64,000 nt of DNA. It comes from Paraburkholderia agricolaris. GTDB taxonomy: Bacteria; Pseudomonadota; Gammaproteobacteria; Burkholderiales; Burkholderiaceae. The translations under genes were made by a program, and so were the position numbers. Every line of letters starts with the position of its first letter. The stretch's first letter is position 1. Positions 28,921 to 38,401 of this stretch are shown piece after piece. Where the stretch lies: NCBI RefSeq assembly GCF_009455635.1, contig NZ_QPER01000001.1, forward strand, positions 1,798,001 through 1,862,000, in the 5' to 3' direction. Below the pieces are notes generated by a model that searched no databases, was not told the origin of the DNA, and was given only the letters and a program-made list of their open reading frames with translations.

Positions 28921-29670
28921 ATGAAGATTCTGGTGCCAGTTAAAAGAGTTGTTGACGCGAACATCAAGGTGAAAGTCAGATCGGATCAAACCGGAGTCGA
29001 TATCGAAAACGTAAAGATGTCGATGAATCCGTTTGACGAAATCGCCGTGGAAGAAGCCGTCCGATTGAAAGAAGCGGGTGTGGCCACCGAGGTCATTGCA
29101 GTGTCCTGCGGCGTCGCGCAATGTCAGGAGACGTTGCGTACCGCGCTTGCAATCGGTGCGGACCGCGCCATCCTTGTCGAATCGAACGAAGAACTACAGC
29201 CACTCGCTGTCGCAAAGTTGCTGAAATCGGTCTTTGAGAAGGAGCAGCCGCAACTGGTAGTCCTGGGCAAGCAGGCCATCGACGACGACTCCAATCAGAC
29301 AGGCCAGATGCTGGCTACGCTGGCCGGACTGCCGCAGGCGACGTTCGCCTCAAAGGTGACGGTGACGGGCGGCAAGGTGACCGTTGCGCGCGAAATTGAC
29401 GGAGGCTCCGAAACGCTTGCATTGAAGTTGCCCGCAGTGATTACCACTGACCTCCGCCTGAATGAGCCGCGCTACGTTACGCTACCGAGCATCATGAAAG
29501 CGAAGAAAAAGCCGATCGTAACGATGAAACCCGAGGAACTCGGCGTTGATGTGACGCCGCGTTTGAAGACGCTCAAGGTGAGCGAGCCGCCTAAGCGTAG
29601 CGCGGGCGTCATCGTGCCGGACGTGAAAACGCTGGTCGAAAAGCTCAGGGGCGAAACGAAGGTAATCTGA
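28921..29670 (+). CDS. etfB: Electron transfer flavoprotein, beta subunit
   Basis: The 249-residue protein carries the ETF-beta signatures: [36 protein letters not shown], and [19 protein letters not shown] with the AMP/FAD-binding loop. It accepts electrons from acyl-CoA dehydrogenases and passes them to ETF-ubiquinone oxidoreductase together with EtfA. The ATG at 28921 follows AAGGAAAGGA; an in-frame start at 28876 is unlikely. etfA follows after 20 bp. The likely electron donor is the acyl-CoA dehydrogenase at 44.2 kb. Confidence 0.97.
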   Translation: MKILVPVKRVVDANIKVKVRSDQTGVDIENVKMSMNPFDEIAVEEAVRLKEAGVATEVIAVSCGVAQCQETLRTALAIGADRAILVESNEELQPLAVAKLLKSVFEKEQPQLVVLGKQAIDDDSNQTGQMLATLAGLPQATFASKVTVTGGKVTVAREIDGGSETLALKLPAVITTDLRLNEPRYVTLPSIMKAKKKPIVTMKPEELGVDVTPRLKTLKVSEPPKRSAGVIVPDVKTLVEKLRGETKVI

Positions 29671-29690
29671 CGATACAGAAGAGAAACAAC

Positions 29691-30644
29691 ATGACCATCC
29701 TGGTGATTGCAGAACACGACAATGCTTCGCTCAAGGGCGCAACATTCAATACCATGACTGCCGCAGCGGTTATCGCCAGTTTTGCGGCGAACGATATTCA
29801 CATGATGATCGCGGGTCATCAGGCACAGGGCGCGGCTGAAGCCGCGGCGAAAATCGCCGGCGTCTCAAAAGTGTTGCTTGCCGAAGCGCCGCAGCTCGAG
29901 GCGGGCCTCGCGGAAAACATCGAAGCGACTGTGCTGCAGGTCGCGCACACCTATTCGCACATTCTCGTGCCGGCAACGGCGTACGGAAAGAATCTCGCGC
30001 CACGGATCGCAGCGAAACTCGACGTGGCGCAGGTTAGCGACGTTATTGCCGTGTTGAGTGCAGATACGTTTGAGCGGCCTATCTATGCGGGCAACGCCAT
30101 CGCGACGGTGCAGTCGGCAGAGCCGATCAAGGTGCTCACGGTGCGCGCTACGGCTTTCGAGGCAGCGGCGGCGGAGGGCGGCAATGCGGCAGTGGAGCGA
30201 GTCAACGCGGTGGATGCGCACCTTTCTGAGTGTGTCAGCCGGGAGATTGCGACCTTGAATCGTCCGGAACTCACGGGGGCGGAGATCATCGTATCCGGCG
30301 GCCGCGGCTTGGGCAGCGCGGAGAATTACGCCGCGCTCCTCGAGCCTCTGGCCGACCAGCTCGGTGCGGCAATGGGTGCATCGCGCGCCGCAGTGGATGC
30401 GGGCTTTGTTCCAAACGACTATCAGGTCGGCCAGACAGGGAAAATAGTTGCGCCGCAACTTTACGTGGCAGTCGGCATTTCTGGCGCCATTCAACACCTC
30501 GCGGGGATGAAGGACTCGAAGGTGGTCGTCGCAGTGAATAAAGATCCCGAAGCGCCGATTTTTGGTGTCGCGGACTATGGACTGGTCGGCGATCTGTTTG
30601 CAGCGATACCGGAGATGGTTCGTTTGCTAAAGCAGACGCCGTAG
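29691..30644 (+). CDS. etfA: Electron transfer flavoprotein, alpha subunit
   Basis: The 317-residue protein shows the ETF-alpha pattern: ILVIAEHDNASLKGATFNTMTAA at the start and the C-terminal FAD domain GGRGLGSAENY, GASRAAVDAGFVPNDYQVGQTGKIVAPQLYVAVGISGAIQHLAGM and NKDPEAPIFGVADYGLVGD. It binds FAD and forms the dimer with EtfB. It is the last gene of the run starting with the binding protein; a hairpin separates it from the convergent SDR gene. Confidence 0.97.
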   Translation: MTILVIAEHDNASLKGATFNTMTAAAVIASFAANDIHMMIAGHQAQGAAEAAAKIAGVSKVLLAEAPQLEAGLAENIEATVLQVAHTYSHILVPATAYGKNLAPRIAAKLDVAQVSDVIAVLSADTFERPIYAGNAIATVQSAEPIKVLTVRATAFEAAAAEGGNAAVERVNAVDAHLSECVSREIATLNRPELTGAEIIVSGGRGLGSAENYAALLEPLADQLGAAMGASRAAVDAGFVPNDYQVGQTGKIVAPQLYVAVGISGAIQHLAGMKDSKVVVAVNKDPEAPIFGVADYGLVGDLFAAIPEMVRLLKQTP

Positions 30645-30746
30645 CGCGACGAAGCTCGATCGACCAGGCACACGGACGCCGGGCTCTGCTTGCCGTTGTT
30701 TTAGCCCATGCTTCAAAAGGCCGCCTCTGGTCGAACCGCCTACTCA

Positions 30747-30772
30747 ACTGGCCGGCCAGAGGGCCGACCAGT
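30747..30772. terminator. Hairpin between convergent etfA and SDR genes
   Basis: Arms ACTGGCCGGCC and GGCCGACCAGT pair with one mismatch around an AGAG loop. It ends at the SDR stop codon; no T-run. Confidence 0.5.
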
Positions 30773-31536
30773 CAATGCGAGGGAATACCTGCCGTCTTTC
30801 CGCCATCGACTGCCAGAACCACGCCTGTGATGAAACTCGCGTCCTCGGAGAGCAGAAAGGCGACCGCCGCGGCAACTTCATCTGGTCGACCTTCGCGGCC
30901 AATAGGGTGAGCCGCGCGAATGCGGTTGGCGTTTTCCGCGTCCTCGAACATCACCTCGGTCATTGGCGTGCGGATCATACCGGGCGCGATCGCGTTGACA
31001 CGGATCCCGATCGGACCGAGTTCAAGCGCCATGGTCTGGCTGATGCCGACGATTCCATATTTCGAGGCAGCATAGGCGAGCCGGTTTGGCACGCCACGAA
31101 TGCCCGCTGCAGAACTCAGATTGACGATTGAGCCCGACGCGTGTGCACCTTTCATTGCACGAGCGAAGGCTTGGCAAACATTGAATGTTCCATCGAGATT
31201 GACCGATAACACGCGACGCCAGACATGGGGTTCGACAGTCAGGACGCTGCCCACGCCTCGTATTCCGGCACAATTGACAAGTCCCCAAAGTTGCCCAAAC
31301 TGTTGAGCCGCGCCCGACACCAACGCGTCCACCTGTTCGCGATCCGATATGTCGATGCCGACGCTATACACTCTGTCGCTACCTTCGAATGCAGCTACGA
31401 CCTTGTCGACGTTTTCCTTGTGCACATCAGCGGCAACGATGGACGCGCCTTCGTCGAATAATCTTCTTACGCAGGCTGCGCCGATGCCACTCCCGGCTCC
31501 GGTCACAATGACGACCTTGTTTTCGAAGCGTTTCAT
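30772..31536 (-). CDS. Short-chain dehydrogenase/reductase
   Basis: The 254-residue classical SDR has [16 protein letters not shown], an Asp after beta-2 (VAADVHKEN, favouring NAD), NCAGIRG in place of the usual NNAG, catalytic Ser (NLSSAAG) and YAASK, and the C-terminal [11 protein letters not shown]. It likely oxidises a secondary alcohol in the pathway. No sigma-54 promoter was seen in the 198 bp upstream, so it may be read through from the porin promoter or be separately expressed. Confidence 0.93.
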   Translation of the reverse strand: MKRFENKVVIVTGAGSGIGAACVRRLFDEGASIVAADVHKENVDKVVAAFEGSDRVYSVGIDISDREQVDALVSGAAQQFGQLWGLVNCAGIRGVGSVLTVEPHVWRRVLSVNLDGTFNVCQAFARAMKGAHASGSIVNLSSAAGIRGVPNRLAYAASKYGIVGISQTMALELGPIGIRVNAIAPGMIRTPMTEVMFEDAENANRIRAAHPIGREGRPDEVAAAVAFLLSEDASFITGVVLAVDGGKTAGIPSH

Positions 31537-31648
31537 TTATGATGCTCCTGATGCTCGGTTTGACTTTTTCAGACCAATACACGATTGATACGACGCTGGC
31601 CCACACGGGGTATGTATCCGGACCTTTGCCATGCGTATTCGCCGTGGG

Positions 31649-31671
31649 CCGCTGCCCGGAAAAGGCAGCGG
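31649..31671. terminator. Short hairpin after the porin gene
   Basis: CCGCTGCC/GGCAGCGG stem of 8 bp with a 7-nt loop, between the porin stop (31735) and the SDR start. No T-run on either strand; weak terminator candidate. Confidence 0.35.
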
Positions 31672-31734
31672 ATGGTGCTCAGCTTATTTTCTTCAGTGCG
31701 CATCCATAGCGGTCAGCGCGAGAAGGGTGTTCAT

Positions 31735-32922
31735 TCAGAACTTATGACGCAGAGCGAGACGGACGAGAATCTGATGGTTATTCGATGAGTCACCCAACGA
31801 GTCGATATCAGCGACAGCGGGCGTGCCGAGCGACGATGTTCCGGAAGCACGCTGCCAGCCCACACCTAAGTAGGCGTCGGTCCGCTTGGAAAGGAAGTAA
31901 TCTGCCAGAAAGGAAACCTGGTGATAGTGCTGATTGCCGACGGTTGTGCCTTCCGCCGTCGAGACACCCTTACCGATCGCATAGTTATAGGCAACGCCGA
32001 CAAACAGGGCAGGGCCAAACTGGTATCGAGCTGCAACGTCATAGTTGTTGAAGCGCGCCATGCCGTTTGAGAAGGCGGGTCCCAGATTGGCATACTGAAC
32101 GTTCGAGAATGACGCAGCCAGCGTCATCGATCCGATGGTGTAGTTGGCTGCCGCCATGGCCACCTGCCAGGCTTGAGCGCTCGCATACCCCTTGTTTAAC
32201 GATTGCGAGAGTACCGTCGCGCCGTTGGCATTTCCCGTAAAGAAGCCTGAACCCGCCGTTGCGGAGGTAGGATTCTTGAAATACTCGAATGCCGCGCCCA
32301 GTTTCAGGGGACCATACGCATAGGCAGCACCCAGCGAATACCCGCTATTCCCAGTGACGTTTCCGGCAACGCCGCCGGCACTGTACTCACCTCCGAATGT
32401 GAGTCCGTGGTAGCTCTGGCTCATGTACCGAACCGTGTTGTTAACCCGTAACCCATTGCCGGCGTTATCGACGTCACCCGGGTGCGTTGCATAGTCACCG
32501 CCGAGCAGATTCGATCCGGTGAGGGGCGCCGGAAAGTAGAAGACCATGTCGTACTGACGGCCGAACGTTACATTCCCGAACCGATCGCTACTGAGGCCGA
32601 CGAATGCCTGGCGGCCGAACTGCGCGCCACCTTGTGCAGCCGTGCCGTTGTTCAGATTGACGCCAGACTCGAGCGTAAAGATCGCGTGCAAGCCGCCACC
32701 AAGATCTTCGCTACCGGTTAGTCCCCACCGGCTGCCCATTAGGCCGCTCAACGATTCGAGGAAGATTCTCTTTCCACCGCTGGGACCGCCGGAGTTGCTT
32801 TGATACATGATGCCTTCGTCGATTACGCCGTACAGGGTGACCTGACTTTGTGCGTAGCTCGCTGTAGCAGGAAGTGCTAACGCGGCGCAGCACAGGATAG
32901 ATCGCTTCGTGTTCGGTGTCAT
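31735..32922 (-). CDS. Outer-membrane general porin (beta-proteobacterial type)
   Basis: The 395-residue protein has a signal peptide ending ASYA, a mature start QSQVTLYGVIDEGIMYQSN, the porin motifs RWGLTGSEDLGGGLHAIFTLESGVNLNNG and FGRQAFVGLSS, and a C-terminal beta-strand ending in Phe (LVRLALRHKF) as needed for outer-membrane insertion. It belongs to the Gram-negative porin (OmpC-like, Burkholderia Opc-type) family. A sigma-54 promoter and a UAS-like site upstream suggest that it is induced with the catabolic genes to admit the substrate. Confidence 0.95.
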   Translation of the reverse strand: MTPNTKRSILCCAALALPATASYAQSQVTLYGVIDEGIMYQSNSGGPSGGKRIFLESLSGLMGSRWGLTGSEDLGGGLHAIFTLESGVNLNNGTAAQGGAQFGRQAFVGLSSDRFGNVTFGRQYDMVFYFPAPLTGSNLLGGDYATHPGDVDNAGNGLRVNNTVRYMSQSYHGLTFGGEYSAGGVAGNVTGNSGYSLGAAYAYGPLKLGAAFEYFKNPTSATAGSGFFTGNANGATVLSQSLNKGYASAQAWQVAMAAANYTIGSMTLAASFSNVQYANLGPAFSNGMARFNNYDVAARYQFGPALFVGVAYNYAIGKGVSTAEGTTVGNQHYHQVSFLADYFLSKRTDAYLGVGWQRASGTSSLGTPAVADIDSLGDSSNNHQILVRLALRHKF

Positions 32923-33013
32923 GCGGGTTGTCTCCTCACGGATTTAGTTAGTTGTACACGCGCTGCGAACAGGATCTCAATCTGTGCATCAGCATCACGC
33001 GACGCGCATTAAA

Positions 33014-33029
33014 TGCAACGTCTGTGCCA
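33014..33029 (-). promoter_or_regulatory. Sigma-54 promoter of the porin gene
   Basis: On the minus strand TGGCACAGACGTTGCA, a perfect -24/-12 element, about 92 bp upstream of the porin start codon. Confidence 0.88.
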
Positions 33030-33222
33030 ACCCACCGGAATAATCGATCGCGTCAAGTCTGATGCTCGGGAAACGGAGATTGGAGATAGGGGTGTTGGTG
33101 TTCTTGCTCTCATTGTTAAATTAGTTAAGGTAACCTAAGCGAATTAAGTGCATATGTATAATCGCAAAATGCGTCAGTTTGGCGGCTTGTCATAGCGAAC
33201 CGAGCGGCGATCCGCTATGGCA

Positions 33223-33239
33223 TGTCTCTGATGGATACA
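33223..33239. promoter_or_regulatory. UAS-like site upstream of the porin promoter
   Basis: TGTCTCTGATGGATACA, 194 bp upstream of the porin -24 box and 13/17 identical to the site at 37958. A partial second element (TGTGTTTCGCGCACA) starts at 33247. The remaining 32923-33434 gap holds no gene I can support. Confidence 0.55.
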
Positions 33240-33434
33240 GCGAGCGTGTGTTTCGCGCACACTTCGAGAACCCGCATGCACGGTGCCTAGAGCGGCATAA
33301 GGAGGCGAGGCGCCATGCCGATGTCTGATATCAGTGAGGCGCGGATGGGAAATAGAGATTCGTATTCAAGGCGAGCCAGGCGCGTGTCAAACCGTAATGG
33401 ACTGGTCTGCGCGTTGGCTCACCGAGATCATTGT

Positions 33435-34478
33435 TCACGAAAATTCAGGAAGATGGATCCGATACACCTTGGCAGCCGTGCCGTGGAATAGCGCGGCCTT
33501 CTCACTGGGCGAGGCCGCGTGCACGATATGCTTCAACGCGTTCCAGATCGGTACGAAGCCGCCTGAACGTCCGTCCGGAGGATAGTTGCTCTCCATCATG
33601 CATCGGTCGGCGCCGAAGGCTTCGATGCAGGTCTCGACGTGTGGGCGCCAGGTCGCAGCGAGTTCCTGATAACCGATCGGGTCTTGCCGCTCCTCGAAAC
33701 GGAATCCCCAGAAGGGCATCCCAAGACCGCCGATTTTGCAGTAAATGTTCGGTCTCCGCGCCACTTCGGATATCGTTTCGCGATACTTGCGAAAGACGTC
33801 GGCGCGGGATTGCTCGTCCATGTCCATCGCCATGGCATGCCCGCAATGGTCCAGTACGATCGTGGCCTGAGGGAACGCATCTGCGAGGTCGATGAGATCC
33901 TGCAACTGGTGATGGAACATGGCCGCGTCGAAGGTTAGTCCGCGTTTGACGAGTTGTTCGAAACCGGGCCGGAATCCCGGGTTCTTCATAACGCCGCTCG
34001 GTGGGCGGTGAGTAATGAAGCGATAGGGCGCTTCGGTCGGGTCTTCGATGGTGACCTGACGGACCCCTCGGAAACGCTCGGGCGCGAGTTCGAGCGCGCG
34101 GTCGAGCAGCGCCGCTACCTGGTCGCCGAACCTTAGATCCGCGTAGCCGACAATCGCCGCGGCGACGCGGCATTCCCCATACGCACCACTCGCGCACATC
34201 GCACCGACACCGTTGGCAAACTCGATTTCGCCAAGTGGTCGTAGGACTTCTGGCCCGTCCGGGCGAGCAAAGGCCTGTGTCTCAAGATAAACGGACGCCA
34301 CGACACGATGCCCTGCGCGTACGTCTTCGAGGTAGTCGTCGAGCATGTAGCACAACGGTGGTCGGTCGAACAGGTGATGATGCGAATCGATGATCGGTAT
34401 CTCGGGGTCGAGAATAGGCTCGTCGCGGCCCACGAATAACTGATTGTGTGTCGCCGACGTCTTGGTGGATTGAATCAT
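33435..34478 (-). CDS. Amidohydrolase-family (PF04909-type) metal-dependent hydrolase
   Basis: The 347-residue protein has the barrel start IPIIDSHHHLFD (His about 33-35), a mid-barrel VLDHCGHAM and the C-terminal RCMMESNYPPDG. This is the amidohydrolase-2 group that includes 2-pyrone-4,6-dicarboxylate lactonase and gamma-resorcylate decarboxylase relatives; the last motif has Asn where many members have the metal-binding Asp, a known subgroup variant. It starts 3 bp after livF and so is the last gene of the transporter operon, linking it to the imported compound (for example lactone hydrolysis). The exact reaction is unknown. Confidence 0.88.
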   Translation of the reverse strand: MIQSTKTSATHNQLFVGRDEPILDPEIPIIDSHHHLFDRPPLCYMLDDYLEDVRAGHRVVASVYLETQAFARPDGPEVLRPLGEIEFANGVGAMCASGAYGECRVAAAIVGYADLRFGDQVAALLDRALELAPERFRGVRQVTIEDPTEAPYRFITHRPPSGVMKNPGFRPGFEQLVKRGLTFDAAMFHHQLQDLIDLADAFPQATIVLDHCGHAMAMDMDEQSRADVFRKYRETISEVARRPNIYCKIGGLGMPFWGFRFEERQDPIGYQELAATWRPHVETCIEAFGADRCMMESNYPPDGRSGGFVPIWNALKHIVHAASPSEKAALFHGTAAKVYRIHLPEFS

Positions 34479-34481
34479 GAG

Positions 34482-35174
34482 TTAGAGGTACTCCTCTGCA
34501 AGGGCAATGTCGCGGATTTCGTCTACGGTGCCGCTGCGGCGCACTTCACCATTGCGGATGACGTAGGCACGATCCACCAGTTTCAGGGCGGGACGGGCCA
34601 TCTGCTCGGTCATCAGAATGGTCGTGCCGCGTCGCTGCAATTCACGAATGGCGTCGCTGATGTGGCCGATCCAGACAGGTGCGAGGCCGAGGAACGGCTC
34701 GTCGAGCAGCAGCAGCTTCGGCATCGTGCTAGCCGCGCGGGCGATCGCTACGATCTGCTGCTGGCCGCCGCTCAACTGATTCGCCGGTTGATCGGCGCGC
34801 TCAACAAGAAGTGGAAATATCTTCTGGATCCATTCGAGATTGGCCATCGCTTTCGCAATCGGAATCCCCGTGGTGCCGGCCAACACGTTCTCGGTCACAG
34901 TCAGCGAACTGAACACGCGCCGACCCTCAGGGGAATAGCCGATGCCAAGGCGCGCGCGTGCGGGGCAGGACACGCCGACGAGGTCCTTTCCGTTGAACAC
35001 AATGCGGCCGGCTGCGGTCGGCACCAATCCGACCACGGAATTGATGAGACTCGACTTGCCCGCGCCATTTGACCCGACCAGCAACACCGACTCACCCCGT
35101 TTCACTTCGATCGACACGTCGTGCAATGCCTCGATGCCCCCGTAGCGGACGCCGAGATTTTCGATTGTCAGCAT
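34482..35174 (-). CDS. livF: Branched-chain-type ABC transporter ATPase LivF
   Basis: The 230-residue ATPase has Walker A GSNGAGKSS, signature LSGGQQQIVAIARA, Walker B LLLLDEPFLGL and the LivF-type start MLTIENLGVRYGGIEALHDVS. It powers the HAAT-type importer together with LivG. Its start is preceded by GAGGAG and lies 2 bp after the livG stop. The substrate is probably not an amino acid but the pathway compound, judged only from its genomic setting. Confidence 0.95.
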   Translation of the reverse strand: MLTIENLGVRYGGIEALHDVSIEVKRGESVLLVGSNGAGKSSLINSVVGLVPTAAGRIVFNGKDLVGVSCPARARLGIGYSPEGRRVFSSLTVTENVLAGTTGIPIAKAMANLEWIQKIFPLLVERADQPANQLSGGQQQIVAIARAASTMPKLLLLDEPFLGLAPVWIGHISDAIRELQRRGTTILMTEQMARPALKLVDRAYVIRNGEVRRSGTVDEIRDIALAEEYL

Positions 35175-35176
35175 AT

Positions 35177-35944
35177 TTACTCCTCAGTAACACCCAGGTA
35201 GGCGTCGATCACGTCGCGGCGCGACAGGACTTCGTCAGGCGATCCCTCGGCGAGGAGGCGGCCGGCTTCGAGTACGAGAATGCGAGGACACAGACGGCGG
35301 ACCAGATCCATGTCGTGTTCCACGATCAGCACGCCGCAACCGAGTATCGTTCGCGCGTGTTCGATGAACCGGTCCACCTGTGTGCGTTCCCGCCGTTCGA
35401 GGCCTGCCGCCGGCTCATCGAGCAGAAGAAAACGGGGGCGTGCCGCCAATGCCATGACCAGTCCGAGCATCTTCTGCAGACCATAAGGGAGCTTGTCGCT
35501 TGGTTCGTGTAGATGCGCGGCCAGGCCGAACTCGTCCAACAGGGTGTCGATGCCTAACGAGGGGCCGTCGTGCCGCGAGCCGAAGCGCTCGGCGCGGAAC
35601 AGGTTTTCTTCGACGCTCACACTGCGAAACGTGTTGGTCTGCTGGAAGCTGCGCGCCACGCCAAGTTTGCTGACGGTGTGGAACGGCTTGGCCGTGATAT
35701 TGCGGTCACCGAGAAAGACTTGGCCAGACGTCGGCGATAGCATGCCGCATATGACGTTGATCATCGTTGTCTTACCGGCGCCGTTGGGGCCGATCACGCC
35801 GACAACTTCGCCCTGTGGCACCTGGAATGAGATGCCTTCGAACACCTTGAGCCCACCGAAGTGCTTGGAAGCGCCCTCAATGCGAAGGCTGCACGCTCGA
35901 GTCGTGTCGTTTGCGGCTGAAGGGAAAACTTGAGCCGAACTCAT
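35177..35944 (-). CDS. livG: Branched-chain-type ABC transporter ATPase LivG
   Basis: The 255-residue ATPase has Walker A GPNGAGKTT, the LivG-type loop GVARSFQQTNTFRSVSVEEN, LPYGLQKMLGLVMALAARPRFLLLDEPAAGL (here the signature is LPYGLQK rather than LSGGQ, common in LivG) and the C-terminal VIDAYLG. The start at 35944 overlaps the livM stop by 4 bp (ATGA). A longer open frame upstream is antisense-like sequence within livM and is not used. Confidence 0.94.
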   Translation of the reverse strand: MSSAQVFPSAANDTTRACSLRIEGASKHFGGLKVFEGISFQVPQGEVVGVIGPNGAGKTTMINVICGMLSPTSGQVFLGDRNITAKPFHTVSKLGVARSFQQTNTFRSVSVEENLFRAERFGSRHDGPSLGIDTLLDEFGLAAHLHEPSDKLPYGLQKMLGLVMALAARPRFLLLDEPAAGLERRERTQVDRFIEHARTILGCGVLIVEHDMDLVRRLCPRILVLEAGRLLAEGSPDEVLSRRDVIDAYLGVTEE

Positions 35945-36933
35945 GCCTTTCTCCAATGAACAGGTTTCACTTGCGGCTCGGTACGTATTTTCCGGTTGGT
36001 GGCCAGTTTCACCAGCGTGCCGACGATTCCGCCTGGCGCTGCCATCATGACGATCAGCAACAGCAGGCCGAACATGCCTCCAGAGAGATCGGCATAGCCG
36101 CTGAAGATGTTCGTCATGACGATAAGCAGCGCGCTGCCCACGACGATCCCCAGCATCGAACCGCGGCCACCGACGAAGGCGTAGGCAATGTAGTTGTTGA
36201 TCGACCATGAGGCGAACGAACTCGGGTGAGCCGTTGAGAGCATGTTCACAAGAGCGAAGCCGGCCAAACCCGACACGCCCGCGGATGCCACGAAACCGAT
36301 CGTTCGATACTTCCAGACAGCAACACCGAGACTTTCAGCCAGCGTTTCGTTTTCGTCGATGGAGGTGAATTCCGCGCGAAAACGCTGGGTCACAGTCAGC
36401 GTAATGAGCGCCGCGATGAGACACACCGCGACGGTCACCACGATCAACATCGTGGGCGACCCGAGATCTTTGCCGAACAGCGTGGCGGGCGGCACACCTG
36501 CGATCCCGTCTGAGCCGCCTGTCAACGTAGGTGTTTCAAAAATCACCAACTGGAGAATCTCGTTGAAGAGGAATGTCACGATGATGAAATAGACGCCTTT
36601 GAGCCGCAGCACGAGCGCGCCGAGCGGAATCGCAAAGAGGGCGGGCACCACGAATGAGAGTCCCATCAGCAAAAGCAGGTCTGTTGTTCCGCCTTTGGCC
36701 AGCATGGCCGAGGCATAGCCGCCGATCGCCATGAATGCCGGTACGGTGAATGAGAGCAGACCCATTCGCAAGGTGATGTAGACGGCCAACGCTGCGCTTA
36801 CGCCAATTGCGCATTGATAGGTCAGCGAATTCAGAAAGGTATTCACCGTGAGGAAGGGTATGGCGGCTAGTGGAAGGAGCAGTACGACGCCCCAGATATC
36901 CAGCTTAAAGTCGCGATGACGGTTTGAGTTCAT
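35941..36933 (-). CDS. livM: Branched-chain-type ABC transporter permease LivM
   Basis: A 330-residue inner-membrane permease with about nine hydrophobic segments and the LivM landmarks GLLSFTVPAFMAIGGYASAML, RLKGVYFIIVTFLFNEILQLV, TGGSDGIAGVP and the EAA-like SLGVAVWKYRTIGFVASAGVSGLAGF. It pairs with LivH to form the channel. Its start lies 34 bp after livH. Confidence 0.94.
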   Translation of the reverse strand: MNSNRHRDFKLDIWGVVLLLPLAAIPFLTVNTFLNSLTYQCAIGVSAALAVYITLRMGLLSFTVPAFMAIGGYASAMLAKGGTTDLLLLMGLSFVVPALFAIPLGALVLRLKGVYFIIVTFLFNEILQLVIFETPTLTGGSDGIAGVPPATLFGKDLGSPTMLIVVTVAVCLIAALITLTVTQRFRAEFTSIDENETLAESLGVAVWKYRTIGFVASAGVSGLAGFALVNMLSTAHPSSFASWSINNYIAYAFVGGRGSMLGIVVGSALLIVMTNIFSGYADLSGGMFGLLLLIVMMAAPGGIVGTLVKLATNRKIRTEPQVKPVHWRKA

Positions 36934-36967
36934 AGGGATGAGGTCGCATGAGGTATTGGGAGGGCGA

Positions 36968-37834
36968 TCAGGCCTTGCGTGCGACGGTGCCGAGCAGGCC
37001 TTGCGGGCGTACCAGCAGGATCAGCACGACCAGCAGGAACAGCGCGAGCGCACCTTGAGATCCGCCGAGATAGACACTCGAGTAGGCTTCCACGAGACCG
37101 ACAATGAACGCCGCGATCATGGCGCCCGTGACACTACCGAGCCCGCCGAGAATGACGACGACAAAAGCCTTCCCGAGCACGGCTTCTCCGCCAGTCGGCT
37201 CGAGCGCGAGCATGGGAGTCACGAGCGCGCCGGTGAGGCCGGCCAATGCCGTAGCAATGGCGAACGCCATGGGAAACATCCGCGCGGGCGGAATGCCCTG
37301 GGCTTTTGCCACCGGCGCGTCGTCGGCCATTGCGCGCAGTGCGATTCCGTAGCGGGTTCTATAAACAAGGTAGTAAACCCCGGCAATCGCGGTGGCGCAA
37401 ACAGCCATCACGATCAGGTTGGGATACGGGATGTAGAACCCTGCGCCACGCAGCGAACCCGAAACCGGAAATCTGAAATCGACGGGTTCGGCACCGTAGA
37501 CGAACGTGACCCCGGTGGTCATGATCTGGTAGATGCCCAACGTAATCAGCATCGTTGCGAGGTGGTCGGTGACGTATTTCTCGACGAATAGCGTCTGAAT
37601 GACGTACCCGATGACGCCGGTGGCCACCGTTGCCAGCAGTACGGCAACAACGAATGGCAGGCCGAGGGAGTGCGATAGCGAATACGCGAAGTATCCACCG
37701 AGAATATAGAAGCCGCCGTGAGCAAAGTTGACGACGCCCATAATGCTGAAGATGAGCGTAAACCCGATACTAATTAAGGCATACTGAGTGCCTAGAGTCA
37801 GGCCGTTTACGCCGGCCGCAATGACGCTTTCCAA
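36968..37834 (-). CDS. livH: Branched-chain-type ABC transporter permease LivH
   Basis: A 288-residue permease with about eight hydrophobic segments; LivH landmarks are NGLTLGTQYALISIGFTLIFSIMGVVNFAHGGFYILGGY, RTRYGIALRAMADD and LGGLGSVTGAMIAAFIVGLVEAYSS (given as family signatures). It is the first gene of livHMGF-amidohydrolase. A sigma-54 promoter lies 58 bp upstream, so the whole operon should be under the catabolic activator. Confidence 0.94.
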   Translation of the reverse strand: MESVIAAGVNGLTLGTQYALISIGFTLIFSIMGVVNFAHGGFYILGGYFAYSLSHSLGLPFVVAVLLATVATGVIGYVIQTLFVEKYVTDHLATMLITLGIYQIMTTGVTFVYGAEPVDFRFPVSGSLRGAGFYIPYPNLIVMAVCATAIAGVYYLVYRTRYGIALRAMADDAPVAKAQGIPPARMFPMAFAIATALAGLTGALVTPMLALEPTGGEAVLGKAFVVVILGGLGSVTGAMIAAFIVGLVEAYSSVYLGGSQGALALFLLVVLILLVRPQGLLGTVARKA

Positions 37835-37891
37835 GGTATGTCTCCGTCTTCATGTTGTAGTTGAGCAGGGGCTCAAGCCTGGGCGCTAGTT

Positions 37892-37907
37892 CGCAACAGT
37901 CGTGCCA
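37892..37907 (-). promoter_or_regulatory. Sigma-54 promoter of livHMGF-amidohydrolase
   Basis: On the minus strand TGGCACGACTGTTGCG, 58 bp upstream of livH. The -24 box forms one arm of a small inverted repeat (GTGCCAA/TTGGCAC). Confidence 0.85.
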
Positions 37908-37957
37908 ACTTTTTGGCACCGAAGCACGTGGCTGGGAAGTCTCATTGACGATATTTC

Positions 37958-37993
37958 TGTCTTTGATGAGAACAGGTGTGCGTGAAGAGGACG
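37958..37993. promoter_or_regulatory. UAS-like pair for livH
   Basis: TGTCTTTGATGAGAACA (37958-37974) followed at a 19-bp offset by TGTGCGTGAAGAGGACG (37977-37993), 51 bp upstream of the livH -24 box. Confidence 0.6.
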
Positions 37994-38183
37994 TCTCTGA
38001 GTTTCAAGTGCACATTCTTGGGTCGAGCCCGAATGGCGCCGTGCTACGGGTAGAGATATTAGGGAACTTCGCGCCGGAGACTCTTCATGGAGTTTCATGC
38101 CTTCCTCAATCGGTTCATAGGCAACTCAAAAGAGTTGTCCGGATACGAACGGATCTCCGGTCCGATCCGGGACCCAGACGCTG

Positions 38184-38221
38184 TGTGTTTCGCAGCGACA
38201 CAGATGTCGAGCAAAAAGACA
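38184..38221. promoter_or_regulatory. UAS-like pair for the DUF35/thiolase operon
   Basis: TGTGTTTCGCAGCGACA (38184-38200) and TGTCGAGCAAAAAGACA (38205-38221), offset exactly 21 bp (two helical turns), about 130 bp upstream of the sigma-54 promoter at 38354. The 567-bp gap 37835-38401 otherwise holds no gene. Confidence 0.6.
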
Positions 38222-38353
38222 ATTCCGTGCTTTTTCGGGCGCATTCGATTCCAGTCGCCGCACGACGGAACCGGCCTGCAGCGCCGCGCAAAGCCGCCTC
38301 TGACTAATACCGTCCGCCACTACGTCGCTGAACGCCTTTGCCGTTCGATCGCC

Positions 38354-38369
38354 TGGCATAGGGGTTGCA
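38354..38369 (+). promoter_or_regulatory. Sigma-54 promoter of the DUF35/thiolase operon
   Basis: TGGCATAGGGGTTGCA. Transcription should start near 38381, which favours the ATG at 38402 over the one at 38384. Confidence 0.88.
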
Positions 38370-38401
38370 GTAACAAGGGCTGAATGTCACGGAGACTCAC
38401 G

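Noticed and set aside
31131..31142. TTGACGATTGAG resembling part of the guaA repeat
   Set aside because: Only 12 bp match, and it lies within a conserved SDR coding segment (reverse complement encodes the NLSS region).
35945..36208. Upstream extension of livG by 88 codons
   Set aside because: Overlaps livM on the same strand in another frame with non-family sequence; the ATGA-overlap start at 35944 fits LivG.
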